Shown here in pieces: positions 39,427 through 49,969 of a stretch of DNA of 64,000 nt. The DNA comes from Candidatus Tenderia electrophaga. GTDB taxonomy: Bacteria > Pseudomonadota > Gammaproteobacteria > Tenderiales > Tenderiaceae. The notes under the pieces are model-generated. The model did no database searches. It saw only the letters and a program-made list of their open reading frames with translations, and was not told the origin of the DNA. The translations under genes and the position numbers were made by a program. Each line of letters begins with the position of its first letter. Within the stretch, counting starts at the first letter, position 1. The stretch lies in the NCBI GenBank assembly GCA_001447805.1, contig CP013099.1, positions 2,046,001 through 2,110,000 on the forward strand. The letters run 5' to 3'.

Positions 39427-39429
39427 GCG

Positions 39430-39461
39430 AAAAAAAAGAGGCTGGGGATTAAACCAGCCTC
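39430..39461 (-). terminator. Rho-independent terminator of the chemoreceptor gene
   Basis: On the minus strand a perfect 8-bp stem GAGGCTGG/CCAGCCTC with an 8-base loop is followed by eight T residues. It lies 25 bases after the chemoreceptor stop and ends three bases before the SLC13 start codon. Confidence 0.88.
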
Positions 39462-39486
39462 GCATTCTTTCACAGTCGCGGGTGTT

Positions 39487-41862
39487 TTAAAACTCTTCCC
39501 ACGCCTCGCCTTCATCCTGGGGCTTGGCTTTGCTTCGTGCTGCCGGCGCAGGGCTGGCCGCCGCACGCGCTTGCGGCGCGGGTCTGTGAGCCGGTACGCC
39601 GGCATGGTGGGCAGCCGCAGCTTCCTGGCGCAGCAAGGACTGGTCGATGGTGAACTGTCCCACCAAGCGTTGCAGCCCCACTGACTGATTGGCCATGGAT
39701 TCGCTGGCGGCGGCCGCCTGTTCCACCAGCGCCGCATTTTGCTGCGTCACCGATTCCAACTGGGTGATGGCCTTGTTGATCTGGTCGATGCCGGTGGCCT
39801 GTTCCTGTCCGGCGGCGGCGATCTCGGCGATGATGTCGCTGACCTTCTTCGAGGCGACGACAATCTCCTCGAGGGTCTTGCCGGATTCGTCCACCAGGCG
39901 GCTGCCCTCCTCGACCTTGCTGACACTGTCCTTGATTAGGCCTTTGATCTCCTTAGCGGCCGCGGCGCTGCGCTGCGCCAGGCTGCGTACCTCGCCGGCG
40001 ACCACGGCAAAGCCGCGGCCCTGTTCCCCGGCGCGGGCGGCTTCGACCGCTGCGTTCAATGCCAGCAGGTTGGTCTGAAAGGCGATCTCGTCGATGACGC
40101 TGATGATGTCCTCGATCTTCTTGCTGCTGGCGTTGATCTCAGACATGGCGGTGACGGCATTACCGACCACTTCGCCGCCCTTTTCGGCCTGTTGCCGCGC
40201 GCCGCTGGCCAGCTGATTGGCCTGCCGCGCGTTGTCGGCGTTCTGTTTCACCACGCTGGTCATCTCTTCCATGGTTGAGGCGGTCTCTTCCACCGAAGAC
40301 GCCTGCTCCTCGGTGCGCTGACTGAGATCGGCATTGCCCTGGGAGATCTCACCGGCGCCACTGCTGATATTGCCCGCGGCCTGGGTGATCTCGGCCACCA
40401 TGGTCTGCAGATTGGTGAGGGAATTATTCAGGGCGTCGCGCAACACCGCGAACTCGCCTTGGTATTCGCCGGTCATGTGTTGCGTCAGGTCACCTTCTGA
40501 CAGCGCCTGGATCACACGCGTCGATTCACGGATGGGTTCGACCACGGCTTGGAGCATGTCGTTGACATTGTCGCCCAGGCCCTTCATGAAACCGGTGTAC
40601 TTAGAGGTATCGAGACGGCGATTGAGATCCCCGGCTACCGCCGATTCGATCAGGCTGGCGAGTTGCTCTTCGGCATCGCTCTGTTCGGTCAAGTCCTTCC
40701 ATTCCACCATGTTGCCCATGTAACTGCCATCCGGACCGACGATGGCGGTGGCATTGACCTGGAATACCAGATCCAATAAGCGGATGGTGCCGGTGGCCGG
40801 AAGGCGGCCCATGTCCGCCAACAGGCTGCGTTGATGGGCCGGGTTCTTGTGAAAACGGTCGATATTGACGCCGATCAGGTTGTGCGGATCAAAACCCGGA
40901 AACACCTGGCGCAGTTCAGCCTGGCGTTTACCCAGCAGTTCAATCACGGCCGGATTGACGTAGGTGATGTCCAGGTTTTCGTCGCACAACATCAGGGCGG
41001 TTTGGGCCCCTTCAACGGCTGACTTGAGGCGCGATACTTCCAGCTCACTGGTGCGTAATTCGGTAACATCCGACCACTCAAGGGTGTTGCCAATATAGCT
41101 GCCGTCCAGACCGTGGATGGCACTCACCCGGAGATGGAACTTGAGCGGCCCGACGGTGATATCGGTCTCGTACGGCAGGTTCGCGGGATTCGCCAGCAGC
41201 TGGCGTTGATGCGCTGGATTCTTGTGGAAGATGTCGATATTGGTCCCCGTCAGCTTGTGCGCATCGAAACCGGGGAACAATTTCTTAAGTGTATCTGCAT
41301 GCTGCGCCATCAATTCCTGTGTGGCCTCGTTGACGTAGGTGATGACGAAATCGCGATCAATCATCATCATCGCCGTCTGGGCACCGTCGACCGCACGTTG
41401 CAACCGTGCCGCCTGCTCTTCTTTCAGGCATTTTTCGGTGACGTCATACCATTGCACCACGTAACCCGCCAGGTCGCCGTTGCGGTCCACCAGCAGGCGG
41501 GTTTCATGCTCGAATACATACGGACCTGGCGTGATTTCACCCTTATGGACGCTGCCGGGCTTGAGGCCGTGGAGGATCTTTTTAATGGCGTCCGGATCTT
41601 TATGATAGCGGTGAATGCTGCCGCCCATGACTTCCGCCACCTTAAAACCGGGCAAGTACTTGACCAATTCATCTTCGAGACCGGCAAGCACCTCCCGGGC
41701 GCGGTGATTGAGAAAGACCACGTTTTCGTCGGCGTCGGCCATCATGATGTTGATGGGCGCGTATTCCAATACGTCCTTCAGCACATTCAGGTCATCAATC
41801 ATGGTTACAGGTCCGTCTATATTGTTCATTGGGTCACCAACCTCTTGATATTGTTCTGACAT
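39487..41862 (-). CDS. Soluble methyl-accepting chemotaxis protein with three PAS domains
   Basis: This receptor of about 791 residues has no membrane segment. Three related PAS domains fill residues about 20-400; the second and third carry the same FHKNPAHQR motif and the first the variant [17 protein letters not shown]-like region (about 410-500) and the cytosolic signalling domain follow, with the hairpin tip [20 protein letters not shown]. The C-terminus is a Pro/Ala-rich linker ending in AWEEF, which fits the xWxxF pentapeptide that tethers CheR/CheB. The start MSEQYQEV is chosen for GGAG seven bases upstream. It is probably an energy- or redox-sensing receptor in a cytoplasmic array; no che genes are in the window. 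Confidence 0.92.
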   Translation of the reverse strand: MSEQYQEVGDPMNNIDGPVTMIDDLNVLKDVLEYAPINIMMADADENVVFLNHRAREVLAGLEDELVKYLPGFKVAEVMGGSIHRYHKDPDAIKKILHGLKPGSVHKGEITPGPYVFEHETRLLVDRNGDLAGYVVQWYDVTEKCLKEEQAARLQRAVDGAQTAMMMIDRDFVITYVNEATQELMAQHADTLKKLFPGFDAHKLTGTNIDIFHKNPAHQRQLLANPANLPYETDITVGPLKFHLRVSAIHGLDGSYIGNTLEWSDVTELRTSELEVSRLKSAVEGAQTALMLCDENLDITYVNPAVIELLGKRQAELRQVFPGFDPHNLIGVNIDRFHKNPAHQRSLLADMGRLPATGTIRLLDLVFQVNATAIVGPDGSYMGNMVEWKDLTEQSDAEEQLASLIESAVAGDLNRRLDTSKYTGFMKGLGDNVNDMLQAVVEPIRESTRVIQALSEGDLTQHMTGEYQGEFAVLRDALNNSLTNLQTMVAEITQAAGNISSGAGEISQGNADLSQRTEEQASSVEETASTMEEMTSVVKQNADNARQANQLASGARQQAEKGGEVVGNAVTAMSEINASSKKIEDIISVIDEIAFQTNLLALNAAVEAARAGEQGRGFAVVAGEVRSLAQRSAAAAKEIKGLIKDSVSKVEEGSRLVDESGKTLEEIVVASKKVSDIIAEIAAAGQEQATGIDQINKAITQLESVTQQNAALVEQAAAASESMANQSVGLQRLVGQFTIDQSLLRQEAAAAHHAGVPAHRPAPQARAAASPAPAARSKAKPQDEGEAWEEF

Positions 41863-42090
41863 GCGCAGTCTCCGGATCGGCGGCAGGCGCCCGCCGCAGC
41901 TTGTAATGCAAGGATATGTCCGCCCCTGCCAGTTCATATCGGATATCGGGTTGGAAACTTTAAACCCGGCGTGCAGGCTTTAACTGCCTGATTGTAAAAG
42001 GGCTCTGACAGGGGTTCGGAGATTCTCGCCAAGCCCTGAGACAGTCACGTCGCGCGCATCACGGAATGACGCCAAACAATCAATAACTAT

Positions 42091-42119
42091 TTGAAATTAG
42101 TGCGTTTTTACTGTACTAT
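42091..42119 (+). promoter_or_regulatory. Sigma-70 promoter for nhaA
   Basis: TTGAAA and TACTAT are separated by 17 bases, followed by a leader of about 27 bases with AGGAG (42143-42147) before the ATG. It is the clearest promoter for the nhaA/DUF502 pair. Confidence 0.65.
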
Positions 42120-42152
42120 GGGCGCAAATTTCGAACCCGCCTAGGAGAAAAA

Positions 42153-43523
42153 ATGGCGCACGGCCCAAACCACACGATCGAAACGAAGGATACAACGCTG
42201 GAAAAAGCCTTCAGCAAGGTTCTCACCCCCTTCGAAGAATTTATCCATCGCCAAACGACCGGCGGTTTGCTGTTAATGGCCTGCGCGGTTATCGCCTTGC
42301 TGATCGCCAATTTCGGCTATTTGGAAGCTTACCAACACATTCTCCATACGCCCCTGGGACTGTCTTTGGGCGGACTCGAACTGGAGAAAAGCCTGCATCA
42401 CTGGATTAATGACGGCCTCATGGCGCTGTTCTTTTTCGTCGTCGGTTTGGAAATCAAGCGCGAGGTGATCGTCGGTGAACTGTCGGACATCAGCAAGGCA
42501 ACCCTGCCCATCATCGCCGCGATCGGCGGCATGGTGGTGCCCGCCCTTGTCTATACCGTGGTCAGCGGCGGCCCGGAGACCGGCTCCGGTTGGGGCATCC
42601 CCATGGCCACGGACATCGCCTTTGCCGTCGGCGTACTGGTATTGCTGGGCACGCGTGCGCCCAAGGCCCTGTTGACCTTCCTGGTGGCCCTGGCCATCGT
42701 CGACGACCTGGGCGCGGTAATCGTGATCGCCCTGTTCTACACCGACACCATCTACTGGGGTGCGCTCGGCAGCGCGGGCGCACTGTTTGCTTTGCTGGTA
42801 CTCATGAACATCGTCGGCATACGCAAGCCCCTCCCCTATTTTTTGATTGGCATGCTGCTTTGGCTTGCCATGCTCAAATCGGGCGTGCACGCCACTCTGG
42901 CCGGTGTGCTGACGGCCTTGACCATCCCGGCCCGGCCCAAGTTTGAGCCGCAACAATTCAGTCTGCTGGTGCGCAAGCTGCTGGACAAGTTTGACCAAGT
43001 CCACCAGCCCGGCATGAGCATAATGCGCAATGAGGAGCAGCGCTCTATCCTGCAGACCTTGGAAAATGGCGTTCACTTGGTGGAAACACCGCTGCAGCGG
43101 CTTGAACACAATATGCATGCCCCCGTGGCGTTCTTGATTATTCCTCTATTTGCGCTCGCCAATGCCGGTATCCCCGTGCATTTCGAGTCCATGGGCGAAA
43201 CCCTTTTCCACCCCGTGACTATCGGCGTCATGCTGGGATTGATACTGGGCAAGTTTCTGGGCATCGCCGGCTTTTCCTGGCTGGCCATCAAGCTCGGCGT
43301 CGGCAAACTGCCGGCGGGCGTAAGCTTCAATCATATTGCGGCGGTCTCATTATTGGGCGGTATCGGTTTTACCATGTCGATATTCATTGCTGAACTCGCT
43401 TTTGTCGGCCAGCCCGAACATTTGCTCATGGCCAAAACGGGTATTCTGCTTGCCTCCATCATTGCCGGTGTGAGCGGGTACATCTGGCTCTACCTGGCCG
43501 GCAATAAACACGTGGATAGTTAA
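42153..43523 (+). CDS. nhaA: Na+/H+ antiporter NhaA
   Basis: This 456-residue antiporter has about 12 helices. The ion-binding Asp pair is visible in LAIVDDLGAVIVIALFY (about residues 180-196) and the unwound-helix region in GGIGFTMSIFIAELAF near the C-terminus. It exchanges Na+ or Li+ for H+ at the inner membrane. It is longer than E. coli NhaA (388) because of an N-terminal extension and a cytosolic insert of about 60 residues (about 260-320) common in the longer NhaA forms. It is followed six bases later by the DUF502 gene. Confidence 0.95.
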   Translation: MAHGPNHTIETKDTTLEKAFSKVLTPFEEFIHRQTTGGLLLMACAVIALLIANFGYLEAYQHILHTPLGLSLGGLELEKSLHHWINDGLMALFFFVVGLEIKREVIVGELSDISKATLPIIAAIGGMVVPALVYTVVSGGPETGSGWGIPMATDIAFAVGVLVLLGTRAPKALLTFLVALAIVDDLGAVIVIALFYTDTIYWGALGSAGALFALLVLMNIVGIRKPLPYFLIGMLLWLAMLKSGVHATLAGVLTALTIPARPKFEPQQFSLLVRKLLDKFDQVHQPGMSIMRNEEQRSILQTLENGVHLVETPLQRLEHNMHAPVAFLIIPLFALANAGIPVHFESMGETLFHPVTIGVMLGLILGKFLGIAGFSWLAIKLGVGKLPAGVSFNHIAAVSLLGGIGFTMSIFIAELAFVGQPEHLLMAKTGILLASIIAGVSGYIWLYLAGNKHVDS

Positions 43524-43529
43524 TACAAG

Positions 43530-44198
43530 ATGAAGCGGCGCCTTGTACCGCACCTGCAGCGCTATCTGATCACCGGCATTATCACGGTGATCCCGATTTG
43601 GATCACCTGGCTGGTGTTCAACTTCTTTTTCAACCAACTTTCCAAGGCCGGCAGGCCTTGGGTCAAGGCGCTGGCCAATAATCTGGGAGACTATTTGCCC
43701 GAGCTGAGCCAGTGGCTATTGGAGTCCTGGTTTCAGAACATTCTGGCGGTCCTGCTGACCCTGATCGCCCTGTATATCCTGGGCTGGTTGGCCAGCCGCG
43801 TCATTGGCAAGAAATTTCTCGATCTTTTGGATCTCCTTCTTAACCGCATCCCGCTGGTACAGACCATTTACGGCTCAACCAAAAAACTACTCAGCGTATT
43901 GCAGCAGAAGCCGGAAAAACTGCAACGGGTGGTGCTTATAGAGTTCCCCTCGCCACAGATGAAAACGGTGGGGTTTGTCACCCGGGTGATGACGGATGAC
44001 GTGACGGGGCAGGCCTTAGCGGCGGTTTATGTGCCCACCACCCCCAATCCTACCTCGGGCTATCTGGAAATCGTGCCGGCGCACAAGCTGGTGGAAACCG
44101 ATTGGACGGTTGAGGAGGCCATGACCTTCATCATCTCTGGCGGCGCCATTGCCCCGGCGCGCATTCGCTTCGATAATCCGGTCCCGCCCGAGGCGTAA
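43530..44198 (+). CDS. DUF502 membrane protein
   Basis: This 222-residue protein has two strongly hydrophobic segments (about residues 10-35 and 65-95) and the DUF502 stretches TGIITVIPIWITWLVF, LLNRIPLVQTIYGSTKK and VPTTPNPTSGYLEIVP. The family is of unknown function. Tight spacing to nhaA suggests co-transcription, and it converges on the nickel operon. Confidence 0.88.
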   Translation: MKRRLVPHLQRYLITGIITVIPIWITWLVFNFFFNQLSKAGRPWVKALANNLGDYLPELSQWLLESWFQNILAVLLTLIALYILGWLASRVIGKKFLDLLDLLLNRIPLVQTIYGSTKKLLSVLQQKPEKLQRVVLIEFPSPQMKTVGFVTRVMTDDVTGQALAAVYVPTTPNPTSGYLEIVPAHKLVETDWTVEEAMTFIISGGAIAPARIRFDNPVPPEA

Positions 44199-44214
44199 TC
44201 TTTAAACCAGGCGG

Positions 44215-45252
<1,038 letters not shown>

Positions 45253-45265
45253 ACATGATCACCTT

Positions 45266-46054
45266 TTAAATCCAACCCTGTTCCGCCTGGATGAATATCC
45301 CTGCCAGGTCCATAGCGAACAGGATGACGGCAATGACGATGACAACAGCGGCCTTGAGAAAATCTTTGGCGGTGGCGTTGAACGTGACCAAGGTATGGAA
45401 TTCTCCTTGATAGCCCTTGGAAAGCATGGCCTTGTAGATACGTTCAGTGCGCTCGAAACTGCGAATCAACAGGGTGCCGACAAAACCGCCCATCACTTTT
45501 AGGGTATACAGGTTCGCCTTTTTGACAAAGCCGCGCGCCTTCATGGCCAAATCCATACGTTTCATCTCTGCCAGAAATAAAAAGATGAAACGGTAGGTAA
45601 ACAGCATGATCTGCACCACGACCGCGGGGCACTTAAGGTGCTGCAAGGCAATCAGATTGATATCGAAACGGCTGGAACCGAAAATCACAAACGCGATCAA
45701 GACGATGGCAAGCGCCTTCAATACTATCAACAGAGCAAGGCGCAGCCCTTCTACGGCGAAGGGCATGCCCAACAATTGCGAGCTGGAATCGACGGGATAG
45801 GTAAGCGGCAGAATAACAAAAAAGGGCAGCAGAAAAATCACGATCAACTTAAGCGCTTGATATACGAACGACAAGGGGATTTTGGATATCAACAACAGCG
45901 CCACGGCAACCAGCAGCCCGATACCGACCAGCGCGATGCTCTGCACCAGGGCGATACTCAGGATCAACGGCATCAGGGAAGCGATCTTGAAACGGGGGTC
46001 CCAGCGCTGAATGCTTGATGCCAGATGCGCGTGGCGATCAATATCCAAAGACAC
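45266..46054 (-). CDS. nikQ: ECF transporter T-component (CbiQ/NikQ type)
   Basis: This 262-residue membrane protein has five to six helices and the CbiQ family loops RWDPRFKIASLMPLIL near the N-terminus and MKRMDLAMKARGF (about residue 160), the latter containing the Ala-Arg-Gly coupling motif that touches the ATPase. It couples ATP hydrolysis to the substrate-binding component. It lies 13 bases before nikO and 8 bases after nikM. Confidence 0.92.
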   Translation of the reverse strand: MSLDIDRHAHLASSIQRWDPRFKIASLMPLILSIALVQSIALVGIGLLVAVALLLISKIPLSFVYQALKLIVIFLLPFFVILPLTYPVDSSSQLLGMPFAVEGLRLALLIVLKALAIVLIAFVIFGSSRFDINLIALQHLKCPAVVVQIMLFTYRFIFLFLAEMKRMDLAMKARGFVKKANLYTLKVMGGFVGTLLIRSFERTERIYKAMLSKGYQGEFHTLVTFNATAKDFLKAAVVIVIAVILFAMDLAGIFIQAEQGWI

Positions 46055-46062
46055 GGCGGCGC

Positions 46063-46683
46063 TTATCCCGTGGCGACGGCGCGACGTTGACCGGCCAACA
46101 GATCCGGTTTGGTCTTCATCAGAAAGCCGACACAGGCGCCGGTCACGATCCCCTCCAACACCATCAGCACCACATGATAGCCCAGCACCAGCTGCGCGGT
46201 CGCCATAAAGGCCTCCCCGGTCGTGACCAGTGCCAAAGCGAGGACGCAGCCCGAGAAAAAGATCCCCAAGGCCCCGGCCAGGAAACCGAACACCACCGCG
46301 CGATTGGCGAAGGATACCAGATGACGAGCTTGCCAGACGGCATAGGCCAGCAAGGCCCCGCCACCCAGCATGACGCTGTTGACGCCGATCACCGAGACAC
46401 CGCCGAAGCCGAAGAAAGACTGTAATACCACCCCCAGCATAATCGCCATAAAGGCGCGTTTACCGAGGATTACCCCGGCTAGGCCATTGAGGATGAGATG
46501 AATACTGGCGACGACAAACGGGATATGGATGAAGTTGGCCACGAAGAAGACAGCGGTGACGACGGAGATTTTCGGTATTTCCTCCAGATCCACATTGCGA
46601 GAGGTGGCGGCGGCCAGCACCGCCATGGCTGCAAAGCCCGCGGTCAGCACCGGGCCCGAAACTATACCGTCTGCTATATGCAT
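46063..46683 (-). CDS. nikM: ECF nickel/cobalt substrate-binding component (CbiM/NikM type)
   Basis: This 206-residue membrane protein begins MHIADGIVS, the N-terminal Met-His required in CbiM/NikM proteins to chelate the metal, and contains ANFIHIPFVVASIHLILNG, the second metal-ligand region. About seven helices follow. No CbiN/NikN small subunit is visible; NikL- and DUF4198-type genes upstream probably substitute for it. Confidence 0.92.
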   Translation of the reverse strand: MHIADGIVSGPVLTAGFAAMAVLAAATSRNVDLEEIPKISVVTAVFFVANFIHIPFVVASIHLILNGLAGVILGKRAFMAIMLGVVLQSFFGFGGVSVIGVNSVMLGGGALLAYAVWQARHLVSFANRAVVFGFLAGALGIFFSGCVLALALVTTGEAFMATAQLVLGYHVVLMVLEGIVTGACVGFLMKTKPDLLAGQRRAVATG

Positions 46684-46763
46684 CTATTCCATACTCCAAA
46701 ACGCCGGTTCGAGAGTAGCACGAATGGGCGATTCATGTCATAGAAACCGGATTTACGCGCCGA

Positions 46764-47384
46764 TCACTCGCGCCGGCCACCCTGGCGCGCCTTGAAATAG
46801 GCAAACAGACCGAGAAACCCCATGATATAGCCCACTCCACCGACGATGCCCGACAATGAGGCTTTTTGCTGCGATTCCTCCAGCTCCCGCACCAGCGGCT
46901 TGATGGCTTCCTTAACGGCATGATTGACTACGGCCTGCAGTTCATCTGTCTCGGACGTGACCCTTTTATTAACAACAGGCGCTGAGGGCTCGACAACGTC
47001 CCCCGTCGCGGCGTTCGTCGCCGTAGTTGTGCGACTACTGTCCGTTTGCGGCACAGCATCGCTGAGTTCGTCGGCTGCCATGACAAATTCGCTCTGATGC
47101 CCCATGCCGGCATTGACAACGATTTTGAGGTCGCTGTGCTGGGGGATGGGAAAGCGGTACTGGCCTTCATCATTCGTCACCCCTTCGAGCAAAAGCTCGC
47201 CCGCGGGCGAATACACCTCGACCGCACTGTTCTGGGCCTTTTTGCCGTCGACGAAATACCCTTCAACGAAGACTTCACCATCCTCGGCATAGGCAAACAA
47301 ATTGACCTTGTGCGCCAAGGCCTGGGGCATGGCCAAGACACAGACAAGCGTGGCGGCGGCAAGCAAACAACTTGGTAACTTCAT
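46764..47384 (-). CDS. nikL: NikL-like accessory protein of the nickel ECF transporter
   Basis: This protein of about 206 residues has a signal peptide (MKLPSCLLAAATLVCVLAMPQALA), so that the mature protein starts with His-Lys; an exposed N-terminal His is a likely metal ligand. A carboxypeptidase-regulatory-like beta domain follows (VEGYFVDGKKAQNSAVEVYS to SEFVMAADEL). A low-complexity linker and helix lead to one C-terminal membrane helix (GGVGYIMGFLGLFAYF). The start is set by AGGA eight bases upstream of the second of two close ATGs. A terminator-like hairpin precedes it. Confidence 0.8.
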   Translation of the reverse strand: MKLPSCLLAAATLVCVLAMPQALAHKVNLFAYAEDGEVFVEGYFVDGKKAQNSAVEVYSPAGELLLEGVTNDEGQYRFPIPQHSDLKIVVNAGMGHQSEFVMAADELSDAVPQTDSSRTTTATNAATGDVVEPSAPVVNKRVTSETDELQAVVNHAVKEAIKPLVRELEESQQKASLSGIVGGVGYIMGFLGLFAYFKARQGGRRE

Positions 47385-47406
47385 GTACATATTCCTGGCT
47401 GAACCC

Positions 47407-47436
47407 AAAAAAAACAAAGGCCACCTGTCGGTGGCC
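47407..47436 (-). terminator. Intra-operon terminator/attenuator in the nickel operon
   Basis: On the minus strand a 7-bp stem GGCCACC/GGTGGCC with loop GACA is followed by TTTG and a run of eight T. It stands between the DUF4198 gene and nikL, so part of the transcripts should stop after the first gene. Confidence 0.82.
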
Positions 47437-47447
47437 AAATTCGAGCC

Positions 47448-48236
47448 TTATTTCATATCATGGGTATGCACCCAAAGTACAGCGCCGATCTCAACCGGAT
47501 AGTCCTTGCCCTCGTGCTTCATAGTCTTCTCGTCTTCATTCAAGGCAGCGAACCCCCACCATCCCTGTTTCGGCATGGCGTAAGTGAATACGCCGTTTTC
47601 ATCCGCCTTGACCACCTGGGTAATCATGGGATCGGCCGGCGGCTCGATGCCTGCATCCTGGGCGTAATACTCCACCTCGACTTCGCTGTACGGGACCGGC
47701 TCGCCGTTGACCTTGACGATGCCCTGGAAGACATTATTGGTCCATAGGCCGTATGGCCGAGTCAGGGGCACGATTTCGGTCTTAAGACCGATTTCCTCAT
47801 CCCAGCCCGCTTCCATACCGAAGCCGTTCACCACCACCTTGGTGTAGTGCACGATAAAACTCTCTTCCGCCGGCTCCCAATAGGGTTGCGGTTCGACGTA
47901 AAAGATGTGATCACCGGGGCGTTTAAATGAGTAATCCGCTGTGAACGTGGTGAAGTGATTGCCTTCCCGATCTTGGGTCTTGCCCGCCTTCAGGTTGGAC
48001 AGCAGATCATGATCCTCACCCTGGGCCACCACACCAAACTTTTCAGGTTTGACCATGTTCATGCCGATCCCCTCAAAGGGGTGCCAGAACAGCAGATCGA
48101 GATCGATGGTGCGTGACTCATCCTGTTTGACCATATCATCGCTCGGGACAATCATCTGGAAGTGCGCCTGGGCGGTGCCAGCCGCCAGCACGGGTCCCAT
48201 CAGGCAGGCCAGGGCGAGGGAGGTACGGTTCATCAT
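47448..48236 (-). CDS. DUF4198 periplasmic protein, first gene of the nickel operon
   Basis: This 262-residue secreted protein has a signal peptide ending near AGTAQAHFQ, leaving a mature N-terminus of the form (A)HF. DUF4198 features are visible: [31 protein letters not shown] and [21 protein letters not shown]4198 proteins accompany nickel/cobalt ECF transporters (NikK type) and are thought to deliver metal. The C-terminal WVHTHDMK adds two His. It is preceded by AAGGAG and, further up, by the candidate NikR operator. Confidence 0.85.
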   Translation of the reverse strand: MMNRTSLALACLMGPVLAAGTAQAHFQMIVPSDDMVKQDESRTIDLDLLFWHPFEGIGMNMVKPEKFGVVAQGEDHDLLSNLKAGKTQDREGNHFTTFTADYSFKRPGDHIFYVEPQPYWEPAEESFIVHYTKVVVNGFGMEAGWDEEIGLKTEIVPLTRPYGLWTNNVFQGIVKVNGEPVPYSEVEVEYYAQDAGIEPPADPMITQVVKADENGVFTYAMPKQGWWGFAALNEDEKTMKHEGKDYPVEIGAVLWVHTHDMK

Positions 48237-48337
48237 CGCGATTAACTCCTTAAAATTATGGATAAAGATTAAGTCGGACGGGCACGTACTGACTACGCAT
48301 AGCGACCGCCTGCCAATTCATGTTGTGCTAAGCAATG

Positions 48338-48364
48338 GTATCACGATATTATTTTTCGTGTCAC
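48338..48364. promoter_or_regulatory. Candidate NikR operator between divergent genes
   Basis: GTATCACGA, nine bases, then TCGTGTCAC form a 27-bp palindrome with seven of nine half-site positions symmetric. Half sites and spacing resemble the E. coli NikR site (GTATGA-N16-TCATAC) without matching it exactly. It lies 61 bases before the porin ATG and 102 bases before the DUF4198 ATG. A -10-like TATTAT for the porin (48347-48352) sits in its middle, so binding would block that promoter. Confidence 0.65.
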
Positions 48365-48424
48365 GCACGCTCGCGGCAGCCGTATGTTCGTGCAACGTAG
48401 ATAAAACACCACAAGGAAAATACT

Positions 48425-49441
48425 ATGAAATCAATAAAATACTGCAGCATTGCCCTCCTGCCCCTGGCGCTAGGAATGCATAGCACCCAGGCCGCAGAAC
48501 TCGAATTCGGGGGCTTGGTGGAGGCCGAACTGTTCGTCGGCGACGAATTCACCGGCGCAGACTACAGCGATATCGTGCTGGCGACCATCGAACTGGGGGT
48601 TGATGCGCGACTCAATGACCGCGTCAGCGCCCACCTCTTGATGCTGCATGAGGACGACGACACTGAGCCCATGGAAGTGGACGAAGGTTTTATCAGTGTC
48701 CGCCTCGATCATGGCCTTTCCGTCAGCGCCGGCCGCATGTATGTCCCCTTCGGCAGCTTCGAGAGTCACTTCATCACCGACCCATTGACCATTGAGCTGG
48801 GCGAGACCCGCGAGGCGGCTGCGGTATTGAGCTATGTCGGCGACAACGGCCTATACGGCGCGGTCTATGCCTTCAACGGCGACACCATCGAGGCGGGCAA
48901 CAACGGCGATGAAACCATCGATGGCGTCGGCGGCTCCATTGGCTACCTCTGGGAAGACGGCGACATGAGCCTCGACGTGGGGCTGGACTACATCAGCAAC
49001 ATTGCCGATGGCGATACCACCTCAGATACCCTCAGCGGTGGCACCTACCCGCATACATTGCAGGAATACGTCAACGCCATGGCGCTGCATGCCAACTACA
49101 CCCGGGGGCCGCTGGCGGTGTTTTTCGAATACATGGCCTCCGATCAATACAATGTCGCCGACCTGGGATTCAACGGCCGCGGCGCCGAGCCCACGGCAGT
49201 CAACCTTGAGGCAGGCTACGACTTTGGCTGGAGCACCGCCATGATCGGCTACCAGGGCACCGATGAGGCGGTCAACCTCGAGCTGCCGGAACACCTGATC
49301 CTGGTCGGTCTCTCCAAGGAGATCTACGAGAATACCTACCTCAGCGCCGAATATGGCATGTACGAGGATTACAGCAGCGCCGCTGGCGGTACCGGTAACG
49401 ACAAGAACCTGCTCACCGTGCAACTGGCGGTCGAGTTCTAA
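48425..49441 (+). CDS. LbtU-family outer-membrane porin
   Basis: This 338-residue protein has a signal peptide (MKSIKYCSIALLPLALGMHSTQA) and an acidic beta-barrel sequence with alternating patterns and a C-terminal aromatic strand ending QLAVEF, typical of outer-membrane proteins. It resembles LbtU-type porins, first described for legiobactin uptake. It is divergent from the nickel ECF operon and shares the putative NikR site, so nickel or nickel-chelate passage is a better guess here than siderophore uptake. No TonB box is evident. It has a good AAGGAAA ribosome-binding site. Confidence 0.8.
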   Translation: MKSIKYCSIALLPLALGMHSTQAAELEFGGLVEAELFVGDEFTGADYSDIVLATIELGVDARLNDRVSAHLLMLHEDDDTEPMEVDEGFISVRLDHGLSVSAGRMYVPFGSFESHFITDPLTIELGETREAAAVLSYVGDNGLYGAVYAFNGDTIEAGNNGDETIDGVGGSIGYLWEDGDMSLDVGLDYISNIADGDTTSDTLSGGTYPHTLQEYVNAMALHANYTRGPLAVFFEYMASDQYNVADLGFNGRGAEPTAVNLEAGYDFGWSTAMIGYQGTDEAVNLELPEHLILVGLSKEIYENTYLSAEYGMYEDYSSAAGGTGNDKNLLTVQLAVEF

Positions 49442-49473
49442 GCCTGGCGATCGCCAAACAGGCGACACTCCCA

Positions 49474-49496
49474 AAGGGCCGTAAGGCCCTTTTTTG
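49474..49496 (+). terminator. Rho-independent terminator of the porin gene
   Basis: A 7-bp stem AAGGGCC/GGCCCTT with loop GTAA is followed by five further T residues. It lies between the convergent porin and nikR genes and ends six bases before the nikR stop. Confidence 0.88.
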
Positions 49497-49501
49497 ATGC
49501 A

Positions 49502-49969
49502 TCAGTCATGGGAATGAGGGCTTGCCGGGTCATGAGGGTGGTGCGCTCCCTTGGTGGGAATGGCCGCACCGGTGGTCGCCATGGTCAGCTTGCCGTGCTT
49601 CACCCCTTTGATACTCACCAGTTGATCGGCGAACTGCTGCAACAGGCGCGCCTTGCCCGCCACCACCAGCACCTCCAGGCAGTTGTGGTGATCCAAGTGG
49701 ATGTGCAGCACCGACTTGATCTCCCCTTCAAACGAGTGCTGAATATGGGTCAGATTGCCCGATAGGTCGCGCGTGTGATGGTCATATACGATCGTGATAG
49801 TTCCCACGGTTTCCTGGTCGGATGTCCACTCCTCAGTGACGATCTGATCGCGAATAAGATCACGTATCGCCTCGGAACGGTTCGAGTAGCCCTTTTTCTC
49901 GATTTCCCGGTCAAAGCGCTGCAGCAGCTCATCCTCTATGGATACCCCGAAGCGTACCAATTTACTCAT
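49502..49969 (-). CDS. nikR: Nickel-responsive regulator NikR
   Basis: This 155-residue protein has an N-terminal ribbon-helix-helix domain (VRFGVSIEDELLQRFD to RSEAIRDLIRDQI) and a C-terminal ACT-like metal domain. The nickel site is complete: His78, His89, His91 and Cys97 in HSF and LHIHLDHHNCLEV, equivalent to His76, His87, His89 and Cys95 of E. coli. The C-terminal 20 residues are His/Pro-rich (GAHHPHD, HSHD), an extension beyond the usual length of about 133. It probably represses the divergent nickel importer and porin genes when nickel is plentiful. Confidence 0.95.
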   Translation of the reverse strand: MSKLVRFGVSIEDELLQRFDREIEKKGYSNRSEAIRDLIRDQIVTEEWTSDQETVGTITIVYDHHTRDLSGNLTHIQHSFEGEIKSVLHIHLDHHNCLEVLVVAGKARLLQQFADQLVSIKGVKHGKLTMATTGAAIPTKGAHHPHDPASPHSHD

